Of a DNA stretch of 64,000 nucleotides, positions 8,014 to 17,600 are shown piece by piece. The DNA comes from Lactonifactor sp. BIOML-A5 (GTDB lineage Bacteria; Bacillota; Clostridia; Lachnospirales; Lachnospiraceae). The notes beneath the pieces are model-generated. The model saw nothing but the letters and a program-made list of their open reading frames with translations, was not told where the DNA came from and made no database searches. Where the stretch lies: contig NZ_WKYV01000012.1 of the NCBI RefSeq assembly GCF_009677585.1, positions 1 to 64,000 on the forward strand. Reading direction: 5' to 3'. Position numbers and translations under genes: made by a program. Numbering within the stretch: the stretch's first letter is position 1; the number at the start of each line of letters is the position of its first letter.

Positions 8014-8769
8014 ATGAAAAATATTTTAGAAGTCCTTGATGTAAAAAAAACATATTATAAGGGGAAACAGCCTTTTATGGCAGTGAATGGACTAAGCTTC
8101 TCAGTAGGAGAAGGGGAATGCCTGGGCCTGGTAGGAGAGAGCGGGTGCGGGAAAAGCACTGCGGCGAGGATTATTACAGGCCTGGAGAAACCAGACAGCG
8201 GAAGCATCCGGCTGGAGGGCAGGGAGATCCTGGATGCGGGGAGAAAAGAATGGAAGCGGATTTATTCCTGCATACAGATGGTGTTTCAGACACCTCAGGA
8301 TTCTTTTGACCCAAGACAGAAACTGGAGGACGGTATCCTGGAGGCACTGTGCAACCAGGGGTTGAAAAAGAGGGAAGCGCAGGTGCGTATTCGGGAGCTT
8401 CTGGAGATGACAGAGCTGGAGGCAGAATATGCAGGCAGATATCCCCATCAGGTCAGCGGCGGCCAGTGCCAGCGTGCTGCCATTGCCAGAGCACTGGCGG
8501 TTTCCCCGAAACTTCTCATCTGTGACGAGGCCACCAGTGCTCTGGACGTCACTGTGCAGGCCCAGATTGTAGATCTGCTGAAAAAGCTTCAGAGGGATAC
8601 ACAGATGTCTTATCTGATGATCAGCCATGATCTGGCACTGGTACAGGCCATGTGCGACAGAGTTTTGGTGATGTACCAGGGAAGGGTTATAGAAGAGGGC
8701 ACACCGGATGAGGTGATTCGCTCCCCCAGGGAGGAATATACCAGAGTATTAGTGGATTCGGTGTTTTAA
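8014..8769 (+). CDS. NikE/DppF-type ABC transporter ATPase (system 1)
   Basis: A 251-residue partner ATPase with Walker A GESGCGKST, Q-loop VFQTPQDSFDP, signature VSGGQCQRAA and Walker B ICDEATSALD, where the usual Pro of DEPT is Ala. Last gene of the seven-gene operon that starts at 1368. Its stop codon overlaps by 4 bp, tail to tail, with the stop of the convergent histidine kinase, leaving no room for a separate terminator. Confidence 0.9.
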   Translation: MKNILEVLDVKKTYYKGKQPFMAVNGLSFSVGEGECLGLVGESGCGKSTAARIITGLEKPDSGSIRLEGREILDAGRKEWKRIYSCIQMVFQTPQDSFDPRQKLEDGILEALCNQGLKKREAQVRIRELLEMTELEAEYAGRYPHQVSGGQCQRAAIARALAVSPKLLICDEATSALDVTVQAQIVDLLKKLQRDTQMSYLMISHDLALVQAMCDRVLVMYQGRVIEEGTPDEVIRSPREEYTRVLVDSVF

Positions 8770-10001
8770 GGGGTATCCATTTTCAGCAGTGGGAGAAGAA
8801 AGGTAAAGGCTGCTCCCTCTCCTTCCCTGCTGTCAACCCGGATTGTCCCTCCGTGAGCCTCGACGATCCACAGAACCATAGAAAGTCCCAGACCGGAATG
8901 GGTTTCCTCTGTTCCTTTTCTGACTTTATCTTCCCGATAAAAACGTTTCCAGATGTCTTTCTGGTGCTCCGGTGCAATGCCTATGCCGTCATCTCGCACA
9001 CAGCCCTCCACATAACTCCCTTTTTTTCGAAGAGTTATCCACGTGGAACCTCCGTGTTTTCCATATTGAATACTGTTTTCTATTAGATTAACCATCATGC
9101 GCATGAGCAGATTCTGATCTCCCTTCACAACCAGACTCTCCTCTAATTCCAGACTCAGATGAATATTGTTTCCGGATGCGGACTCTTCCAGTTCGCCGGC
9201 AACAATCTCAGTCAGCATACTTATGTTTACTGGCTCCAGCTCCAGCCTTTCCTTGGCCGAATCCTGCCGGGCAAGCATAAGAAGCTGAGAGATGAGGGCA
9301 GATATTTTTCTGCTCTGGCCCAGTATCACTTCTATACATTCGATCATTTCCTCTCTGGTAGTATCCGGGAGAAGGGCATACTCACACTGGGACAGAATTA
9401 CAGCTGCGGGTGTGCGCAGTTCGTGAGAGGCGTCGGCAGTGAAGCGCTTTTCATTTTCAAGAGCTGCCTCTACGGGTTTCAGTGCCTTTCCCGTGACAAA
9501 ATACCCGCTGATGATTGCCAGTACTGCCAGTAGAGGACATACGATAAAAAGCAGGTTAAGCAGAATGGAATTAATCTGTGAAAATGCGCTGAGTGAGGCC
9601 ACACCTCTTACCCAACAGACGACCTGTGTCTCATGAGTCATAGCCATATCGTATGTCAGCCAGCGATGGCCTTCCCCCTTAATACTCTGTACCTTAAGAT
9701 TTTTTAAGGTAGTATCCAGGGGAAAATCAGCAGGGACACTCCCTCCGGTCAGCCGTCCCTGAGTATCATATATGCTGAAAAAGAATCCGCCATCATAAAA
9801 ATCACTGGTTTCCTCTTCTTCATCATCCACATCTATATCATCTGCGAATTCGCGCACATGTTCAATTAAGTCTTTCTCTGTGCCGGAGAGCAGCAGGCTT
9901 TCCGACAAGGAGGCCACAATCCCCAGAACAAACAGGGAAATGGCTATCACGAAGCAGGCATACCACAGTGTTATCTGCATCTTAACTGACATTTTTTTCA
10001 T
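8766..10001 (-). CDS. Membrane sensor histidine kinase
   Basis: A 411-residue class I histidine kinase. One membrane helix lies at residues ~10-33, followed by an extracytoplasmic sensor of about 110 residues and a second helix at ~143-170. The phosphoacceptor box is ASHELRTP, the N-box NLIENSIQYG, and the G-boxes DDGIGIAP and GLGLSMV. The sensor contains an acidic run DDIDVDDEEEE that could bind a cation, which is speculative. It overlaps the response regulator start by 4 bp, so the two are coupled. It is convergent with the Nik operon and divergent, via the regulator, from a lipoprotein gene that is the probable target. Confidence 0.92.
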   Translation of the reverse strand: MKKMSVKMQITLWYACFVIAISLFVLGIVASLSESLLLSGTEKDLIEHVREFADDIDVDDEEEETSDFYDGGFFFSIYDTQGRLTGGSVPADFPLDTTLKNLKVQSIKGEGHRWLTYDMAMTHETQVVCWVRGVASLSAFSQINSILLNLLFIVCPLLAVLAIISGYFVTGKALKPVEAALENEKRFTADASHELRTPAAVILSQCEYALLPDTTREEMIECIEVILGQSRKISALISQLLMLARQDSAKERLELEPVNISMLTEIVAGELEESASGNNIHLSLELEESLVVKGDQNLLMRMMVNLIENSIQYGKHGGSTWITLRKKGSYVEGCVRDDGIGIAPEHQKDIWKRFYREDKVRKGTEETHSGLGLSMVLWIVEAHGGTIRVDSREGEGAAFTFLLPLLKMDTP

Positions 10002-10684
10002 GAGTCTCTCCTCAGCACATAACCGCTTCCCCGAACCGTATGAATCAGCTTCTCTTCAAATCCGTCATCCAGTTTTTTCCTGAGGTAACGGATGTAGACG
10101 TCAATCATATTGGAGCCGCCCATGTAGTCATAGCTCCATACATGCTCTTCTATGGCGCGCCTTGAGAGAACGATTCCTTGATTTCTCATTAAATATTCCA
10201 GTACGGCATACTCTCTGGAAGACAGCTCGATTTGCTGTCCTCCCCGCCATACCTGGTGGCTCTTTGTGTCTACCTTCAGATCCGCGGCTTCCAGTACATT
10301 TACTTCTCCGGAGGATTCACAGGGCACGCCCCGTCGTATCATGACACGGATTCTGGCAAGAAGCTCTTCAAAGGCAAATGGCTTCACCAGATAGTCATCT
10401 GCCCCCAGATCCAGTCCTCTGACCCTGTCTTCTATGCTGTCCTTTGCGGTCAGCAGAAGTACTGGCACAGGGTTACCCTCCGCCCGCAGTTTCCGGAGTA
10501 CCTCCAGTCCGGATATACCCGGCAGCATAATGTCCAGTATGACTGCGTCATAGGCTGTCACTTCTGCGAAATCCAGAGCCTCCTTCCCGTCTGCACAGGC
10601 ATCTACGCTGTAGTATTCCCTCTGCAGTCTCTTTTTTATAATAGTAAGCAGATTGACTTCATCCTCTACGACTAATACTCTCAT
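9998..10684 (-). CDS. OmpR-family response regulator
   Basis: A 228-residue two-domain regulator. The receiver has the phosphoacceptor Asp in VILDIMLPG and the conserved Lys in LVKPFAFEEL. The C-terminal winged helix is visible as SSREYAVLEYLM and IRYLRKKLDD. It is transcribed first, with the kinase behind it. Across the 177-bp divergent region lies a pair of 11-bp-spaced direct repeats just ahead of the lipoprotein promoter, the layout expected for this regulator family. Confidence 0.94.
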   Translation of the reverse strand: MRVLVVEDEVNLLTIIKKRLQREYYSVDACADGKEALDFAEVTAYDAVILDIMLPGISGLEVLRKLRAEGNPVPVLLLTAKDSIEDRVRGLDLGADDYLVKPFAFEELLARIRVMIRRGVPCESSGEVNVLEAADLKVDTKSHQVWRGGQQIELSSREYAVLEYLMRNQGIVLSRRAIEEHVWSYDYMGGSNMIDVYIRYLRKKLDDGFEEKLIHTVRGSGYVLRRDS

Positions 10685-10781
10685 ATCTTCCTCCTTTTCC
10701 TGTTAATGTTTATTATATACCACAACCTGTCTGATTTCCTTAATTGTATTGCATAAAAATGAAATTCTGATTAAAATTTGC

Positions 10782-10816
10782 GTTTTAATACTGTTTTAAT
10801 CTTTTCCCTGTATGAT
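10782..10816 (+). promoter_or_regulatory. Putative OmpR-type tandem operator and promoter
   Basis: GTTTTAAT occurs at 10782-10789 and again at 10793-10800, exactly 11 bp apart, as in PhoB/OmpR-type boxes. An inverted copy ATTAAAA lies just upstream near 10770. A -10-like TATGAT at 10811-10816 follows with no good -35, consistent with an activated promoter. The regulator assignment is inferred from proximity. Confidence 0.5.
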
Positions 10817-10861
10817 GAAAATATAAATACTAAATACTATCCATAAAAGGAGGATGCTAAT

Positions 10862-11407
10862 ATGAAAGCGAAAAAAATTGGCACATTTGCCGCCGCTGCT
10901 CTCTTGGTATCTGTGACTCTTTTCAGCGGCTGCGGGGATGACGGCCGTGAAAAAGAGCTGGAAAACCAGGTGGAACAGCTGGAACAAAAGGTTACAGACC
11001 TTGAAAAGAAGAATACGGAGACAGAAAATACCGGAACAGAATCGGCAGATAAGCCGGGGGAGAGCACATCAGAAACGCAATCCGGTGCGGAGCCCCAGGT
11101 AACGCCGGAACTGCCCTCCCTGGAAGAACTGACGCAGTCGGTCAGCGCTGCGGCAGAAAAAGTGAAGGCTGCAAAGCCTGCCGGAACAAAGGAAGAGCAG
11201 CTCGCCCAATACCGGGAACTGAAAAAGGAGATTGACGCCTTAGATCGCAATCTGGATGACTGGGATGATACTGTTGAGGCTCAGTACGAACAGGGAGCCA
11301 TGACACGTGAGGAATACCGGGCAAAAGACCGGGAGATAGATTCCCTTGAGGATCAGCTGGATGGGAGTGAAGAACAGCTGGAATATCTCTTTGGTATTGA
11401 TGACTAG
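10862..11407 (+). CDS. Small coiled-coil lipoprotein
   Basis: A 181-residue predicted lipoprotein with lipobox FSGC near residue 22. It then has a heptad-rich coiled coil (EKELENQVEQLEQKV onward, residues ~29-56), a Glu/Thr/Ser-rich low-complexity linker, and a helical C-terminal half with a second charged heptad region (about 105-175). No enzymatic motif is seen and I do not recognise a named family. The GGAGG ribosome site is strong. Divergent from the two-component system, with a tandem repeat operator in its promoter, so it is a likely target and perhaps a cell-envelope stress sensor or effector. Confidence 0.8.
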   Translation: MKAKKIGTFAAAALLVSVTLFSGCGDDGREKELENQVEQLEQKVTDLEKKNTETENTGTESADKPGESTSETQSGAEPQVTPELPSLEELTQSVSAAAEKVKAAKPAGTKEEQLAQYRELKKEIDALDRNLDDWDDTVEAQYEQGAMTREEYRAKDREIDSLEDQLDGSEEQLEYLFGIDD

Positions 11408-11587
11408 GCGCAGAACGTAAAACTTCCAAATATAGGGATGCATTTATTTCTTAAATTTCAGTAAAGAATCCAACCTTTTTCCAATCGTAGTCCGACGAAA
11501 ATCTGAAAATGAACTGATAAAATATAAAATAGTACAAAATGGACTGCGATCTGTCCGCTGGCTGCTGCCAGTTTACAGATAAATAGC

Positions 11588-11629
11588 CTTTGCTGCAGAC
11601 AGAAGAAAGCAGGGAGTGTCTCAGCAAAG
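11588..11629 (+). other. Leader hairpin upstream of the first giant GH43 gene
   Basis: CTTTGCTG pairs with CAGCAAAG, with a further AGACA/TGTCT pairing inside. The hairpin lies immediately before the AAAAAGGAGG ribosome site. It may protect the long mRNA or modulate translation. The rest of 11408-11587 is AT-rich, with a possible promoter around the TATAAAATAG stretch near 11522. Confidence 0.5.
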
Positions 11630-11647
11630 AGGAAAAAGGAGGAAAAC

Positions 11648-14600
11648 ATGAAGAAGGCAAAACGAGCGATCGCCTGGATGCTTTCGGTGATTATGACTGT
11701 GGGCTGCTGCATTCCTGCAGGAGCTGCACCGAATGAGCTGGAAGGCGGTGCAAAACCAACACCACTGGCCTGGTATCCCCTCACAGAGGATGTCGGTGAT
11801 TACAGCGGAAACGATTTTAACGGAGAACTTGTGGGCGGGGCCACTGTGGGGGAAGACGGCCTGTATCTTCCGGGGGGAGGTAAACGGCGCGACTATGTAA
11901 AGCTGCCGGGAGAGATCTTTCAGGGAGAGGATAATCTGACGATATCTGTATGGCTGAAGAGTAATACAGATAAGGGGAATTATGCAGCGCTATTTTTCGG
12001 GACACCGGCAAACGCCAACAGCGTTCCCACCAATTATTGGCTGTTCAACCCAACAAACCCAAACAATCTCTTTAAATCTGTGTTTACAGATTCCGACAAT
12101 GAGACAAAGCCATGGGAGACAGAAGCGGGAGTAGCGGCACATGATACTTCGGTCTATAAGAATAAGTGGGTGCACTACACCACAGTACTGACGCCTGACT
12201 CAGTGGAAGGATATGTGAACGGCAGACTGATAGGAACTGCAGAGAAGACGAAGACAGTCGCTGAATTCGGGGATGTGCTGGAAGCATACATCGGGTGTTC
12301 AAACTATCTGAATGACCCGGACTATTCCGGAACCTTCCAGGATTTCCGTGTCTACGGGGAAGCCTTGGATGCTCAGGGCGTGGCGGATGTCTATCAAGAC
12401 ACAGAAACAGTTACAGAGCCCATTATTGACAGCCTGCTGGAGGATGCCAAAGGCCAGCTGGATCTGGGAGAACTCAGCGCAGTGACTCATAATCTGGAAC
12501 TGCCGTCTGAGGGCGCCAATGGAACAGCAATTACTTGGGAGACATCTGACCCTACCGTGATCAGTACGACCGGTGAAGTATTTCTGGGAGATGAGGCAAA
12601 AGACGCCATACTGACAGCAACCCTGTCAATCGGCGGGCGGTCAGTCCAAAGGGAGTTTCCGGTACACACCCTTCCCCAGAGCGAAGTGTCCGGATATATA
12701 CTGGGCAAGCTGAGTCTGCCCTATACCATTTCCGAACACACTGTTCTTCCGGAGTCCATTGAGGGAAGAGCTATTACCTGGACCAGTGACAATCAGGCCA
12801 TTCTTGGTGATGACGGAGTTCTCCACGGGCCGGAATCCGGCTTTGAAAAAGTAACGCTCACTGCCCAGATCGACCTGGGAGCAGAGGGCATACAGTCCAA
12901 ACAGTTTCAGGTACAGGTGGCGGAAACAGGGGCTTCTCTGGCGGCAGGCTACACAAGAAGTACGAGCAACAAAGAAATCGGAAAAAGCATGCATCTTGCT
13001 CTGAGCGCGGATGGTTCGGCCTACGAAGCACTGCACAACAACATGGGGCTGCTTTTTGCCAAAACATACAATGTAGATGCAGAGGGGGATGAATCCAAGA
13101 TTCTCTCAGAACCTTATATCTTCCGTATGCCGGACGGCACCTTTGGCATTGTGGCTGTGAGAGCACAGACCTCAGGCACAGATGCGGAGGATGCAGGAAA
13201 ATTATTGTTCTGCACATCAGAGGACTTAATTGATTACCGGGAAATTGGTATGATTGATCTGAAAACAGAAGGGCTCATCAAAGCACCAGCCTGTGAATAC
13301 GACGGCGCAAAGGATCAATACCGCATTACCTGGAAGGGGGAAGATGGTAATACATACAGCAATACCATAGGGGATCTGAACAGTTTATCCTGCGATGACA
13401 CACCGAAGGAGAGCATTGCGGCGGATAAAGCAAGTGCAGACCTTGGCATTCCTAATGCAGAATCCGGGAATGTGATTCCTGTCACAAAGGCAGAGGCAGA
13501 GCGTCTGCAGAACCGTCTTGGAGAAATTGTTAATACTGGTGTCTCCCTGAATCAGGAACAGATTACCACCAGCACCGGGGAAGCAGCTGACCTATCTGGT
13601 ATTAAGGCCAGCCTTACCTACAGTGACGGACAGACCTTCCAGCGTTCTGTTGATTGGGATACAACAGATGTGAACTGGAATCAGCCGGGTACTTATACGG
13701 TTAAGGGCACCATTCGCCAGTCCGATATTGACTTTCCGGTAATTCAGGATCGGGCAGATCCTAATATTTTACATTACAATGGTAAGTATTATTTCATTGC
13801 CACAGATGAAAATGGGCAGGGCAAACTGTATATCCGCAGCGGAAAAACAGTCAGTGAGCTGAAGAATGCTCAGGATCATTTAATCCTGAACAAAACCGGC
13901 GGCGGTGATATGTCCGGGTGCCTGTGGGCGCCGGAACTGCATGTGGTAAATGGGGAACTGTATATATTCTTTGCTGCATCTACCAATGGAGCCTGGAATG
14001 CGGTGCAGTGCAGACTGATGAAATTAAAAACACCGGATGCAGATCCCACCAATGCGGACAACTGGGAGGCTCCGGTACGGGTAGTCAGAAAGGATGGAAG
14101 TGCCCTGTACAGTGAGGGAATTACACTGGATATGACTTACATAGAGGAGAACGGTGTTTCCTATGTAGTATGGGCAGAGCGCCGGATTAATCCTACATGG
14201 TCCTCTAATATTATGATTGCTACGATCGATCCGGAAAAACCATACCAGCTCACCAGCGATCCGGTAAGGCTATGCGCTCCGGATTATGGATGGGACAGAA
14301 ATACCACACCGGTGGATGAAGGACCGTTTGCGATACGAAATAAAGACGGACAGCTTTTTATCACCTTTTCAGGAGCGGGAGTAAATCCTTCCTACTGTGT
14401 CGGTATGCTTGCCTGTACCAATGCCGATGATATGCTGAATCCGGACAGCTGGCAGAAGAGCAATTATCCTCTTCTTCTGTCGGAATCCGTACCCGGAGAA
14501 TATGGTCCCGGGCACAACTCTTATTACGTGAATGAGGACGGCAATTATGTAAATGTATACCATGCACTTCCCCAGAACAGCGGAGGAAAACGCCATGCGG

Positions 14601-17600
14601 GCATCCGTGAAGTTTACTGGTCTGTAGACGGAACGCCTGTGCTGGATATGACCGCAGATGAGGCCGTGCTTCCGGAGAACAAAGAAGTTTCTGTAGAGGT
14701 AGTTGTGGAAGGCGAGCCTGTCGTTGACGAAAAGGAATTGATTCTGAACTATGATTTTTCAAGCGTGGAAGGCAATATCGTCAAGGATATGTCCGGAAAA
14801 GGAAATGACGGAGAGATTAAAGGAAAAGGGGCCGCGGTTGAAAATGGAACGATGACACTTCCCGGAGGGGCAGCAGGAAGCAGTGCCGGATATGTACAGC
14901 TTCCTACCGGTATGTTCGACAACCAGGATACTCTGACAATTTCAGTATGGCTGAAAAATCAGACCGGAAAGGGAAATTATGCTGCTATGTTCTTCGGAAC
15001 AACAGAGAGCCTTCCTCTCCAGTATTGGCTGCTGAACCCCTGCAATCCAAGCGGAAGAATGAAATCCGTAGTAACCAACAGTGTGAATGCCGGCCAGCCA
15101 TATATGACAGAGTATGGATTCTCTCCAACGGATGGAAAGAATGGTGTAAACGGTCCTGTGACGGATGACTCCTGGGGCCTCTATACAACAGTAATCCAGC
15201 CTGGATTTATCACCGCATATTTTAACGGTGAAAAAGTTGGCTCTGTGAAAACAGCGAGAAATGTAAGTGATTTTGGGGAGGAACTGGTAGCTTATATTGG
15301 ACGTTCTTCCTATAATGACATGTTTTACAAAGGCCAGGTGCGCAACGTTAAGGTTTCTGCTGATGTCTGGACTCAGGATGATATAAGCAAGGAATACGGA
15401 AAAGGTCTGGCGGAACTGGACGCACTGACACTTCAGATGGACAAGACCACGGTTGTGGATGACATTGCGCTTATTACAGAGGGTGCATACGGTTCCACGA
15501 TTTCATGGGCTTCTTCGGATGAAAATGTGATCGCTAAGGACGGAACAGTAACCCGCCCTGCCAAAGGGAAAGGCGATGCCAAGATCACTTTGACAGCAAC
15601 GGTTACTAATCTGGAACAGAGTGTAACAAAAGAATTTGTCATTACAGTATTAGAAAATGATCCTTCCAAGGATCTGATGCTAAAAGCACAAGAAATTGAT
15701 CTGAATACGTACTTTGTAACCTCTAATGTGAAACTTCCCGCAGACATTGACGGCATCCCTATCACATGGAGCTCCAGCAGCGAGCTTATTAAAAAGGACG
15801 GGACGGTTACCAGGCCAGAGGCAGGAAAAGGCAGCCAGGAAGTTACTCTTACCGCAACCCTGACCCAGAATCAGGCAAGTGCAAAGAGGGAGTTCAAGCT
15901 GGTAGTTGTAGAGAAGTACAGCTCCCTGCTCACCTATGTGACAACAGGAAATACCCAGCGGTCTGACGCGTTGTTCCTGGCAGCTTTGAAGGATGGAACG
16001 TATGAGGCATTAAATAACGGGAAAGCCATTTTGTATGGAAACGGCGGTACCCAGATGGGGTCTCCAAGCTTGTTCAGAAAGGCAGACGGAACCTATGGAT
16101 TAATTGCATCGGTCAACAACGACAGCAGTTCGGTGCTGATCTATGAGTCCGGGGATCTGATTAGCTTTACCAATGGGAAGCAGGCAGAGCTGGCACCCGG
16201 CAAGAAAGTGAAAAATCCGGTATGTATCTATGATGGATCAACAGAAACATATAAGATCTACTGGGATGGAAGCGATGGAAAATCCTATGTGACAGGTACC
16301 AAAGACTTTAATGTATTTGGTGAGACAAAAGAAGCGGCTAAACCGGACAGCTTATTTGGAATTACTCAGACTCTGCCGGGGAATGCAGTAAAAGGGGAGT
16401 CTAATGCTTTTGAGGTAACAAAGGCAGAATACGATGCAGTGACAAAGAAATACAGCAGAATTAAGAATACCGGAATCAGCTCTGTGGATGGGGTGACGGT
16501 AGAGAAAGGCGGAGATATTGAACTGCCCTCTAAGGTAACCGCTTCTTACAGTGACGGATCCTCAAAGGATATGGCTGTTGAATGGGATACCGGCAGTGTA
16601 AAACTGAATGAACCGGGTACTTATCAGGTGACAGGAGAAGTAGCCCAGACGGAATATTTCAATCCTCTTATTGAGGAGCGCGCAGATCCGTGTGTTACTT
16701 ACGATGAAGAAAATGACTGCTACTATTTCACTGCTTCTTATCCAACCCGAAAAGTAAACGATCCGGAGGGATATGACAGGATTGTGCTGAGAACGGCAAA
16801 GACCATCAATGGATTAAAGGATGCGGAAGAGATCGTCATCTGGGATGAAAAAGATCATCCTCAGGGAAGATACATCTGGGCGCCGGAGATTCATAAGATT
16901 GGGGATACCTGGTGTGTGCTGTTTACCGCGAGCCTGGTGGAGAATAATGTATGGAATCTGAAGCCGCATATTATAACCTGTGAAGGTACGGCAGAAGGCG
17001 GAGTGATGAACCCTGACAATTGGGGGGAAGCGCAGAGAGTGGATCTGGTAGAAGGAGATCAGGACTATCAGGGATTGTCTATTGATATGACATACTTTGA
17101 GACAAACGGACAGAGCTACTATGCATGGTCCGAGAAACCGGGATCTGCAAATATTTACATTGCCACAGTAGATCCTTCCAATCCCAGCAAGCTAACCAGC
17201 AAAAAGGTTATGCTTTCCTCACCTGACTTTGCATGGGAATGGAACGCCGGACAGTATATTAACGAAGGTCCGGCAGTGATACAAAATGACGGTAAGGTTT
17301 ATCTGTGCTTCTCAGGAGCTACCGTGGATGATAAGTACTGCGTAGGCATGCTGAGCGCAGACGCTTCTTCTGATCTTCTGGATCAGGAAAGCTGGACGAA
17401 GAATCCATACCCAATCTTTACAACCTCAGACTGTGAAGTGTTCGGCAATGATGAACTGGGCAATACACAGGTAGGACCTGGCCACAATTCCTTTACCGTG
17501 GATCAGGCAGGAAATCCTGTTATTGTATATCATGCCCGTACCAAAGGGCAGAAGTTAGGCCCTGGAGACGGCGGATTAGATGATCCGGGACGTCATGCGA

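Noticed and set aside
11408..11587. Possible riboswitch in the leader of the first GH43 gene
   Set aside because: Beyond the simple hairpin at 11588 I could not match any known riboswitch core, so only the hairpin is reported.
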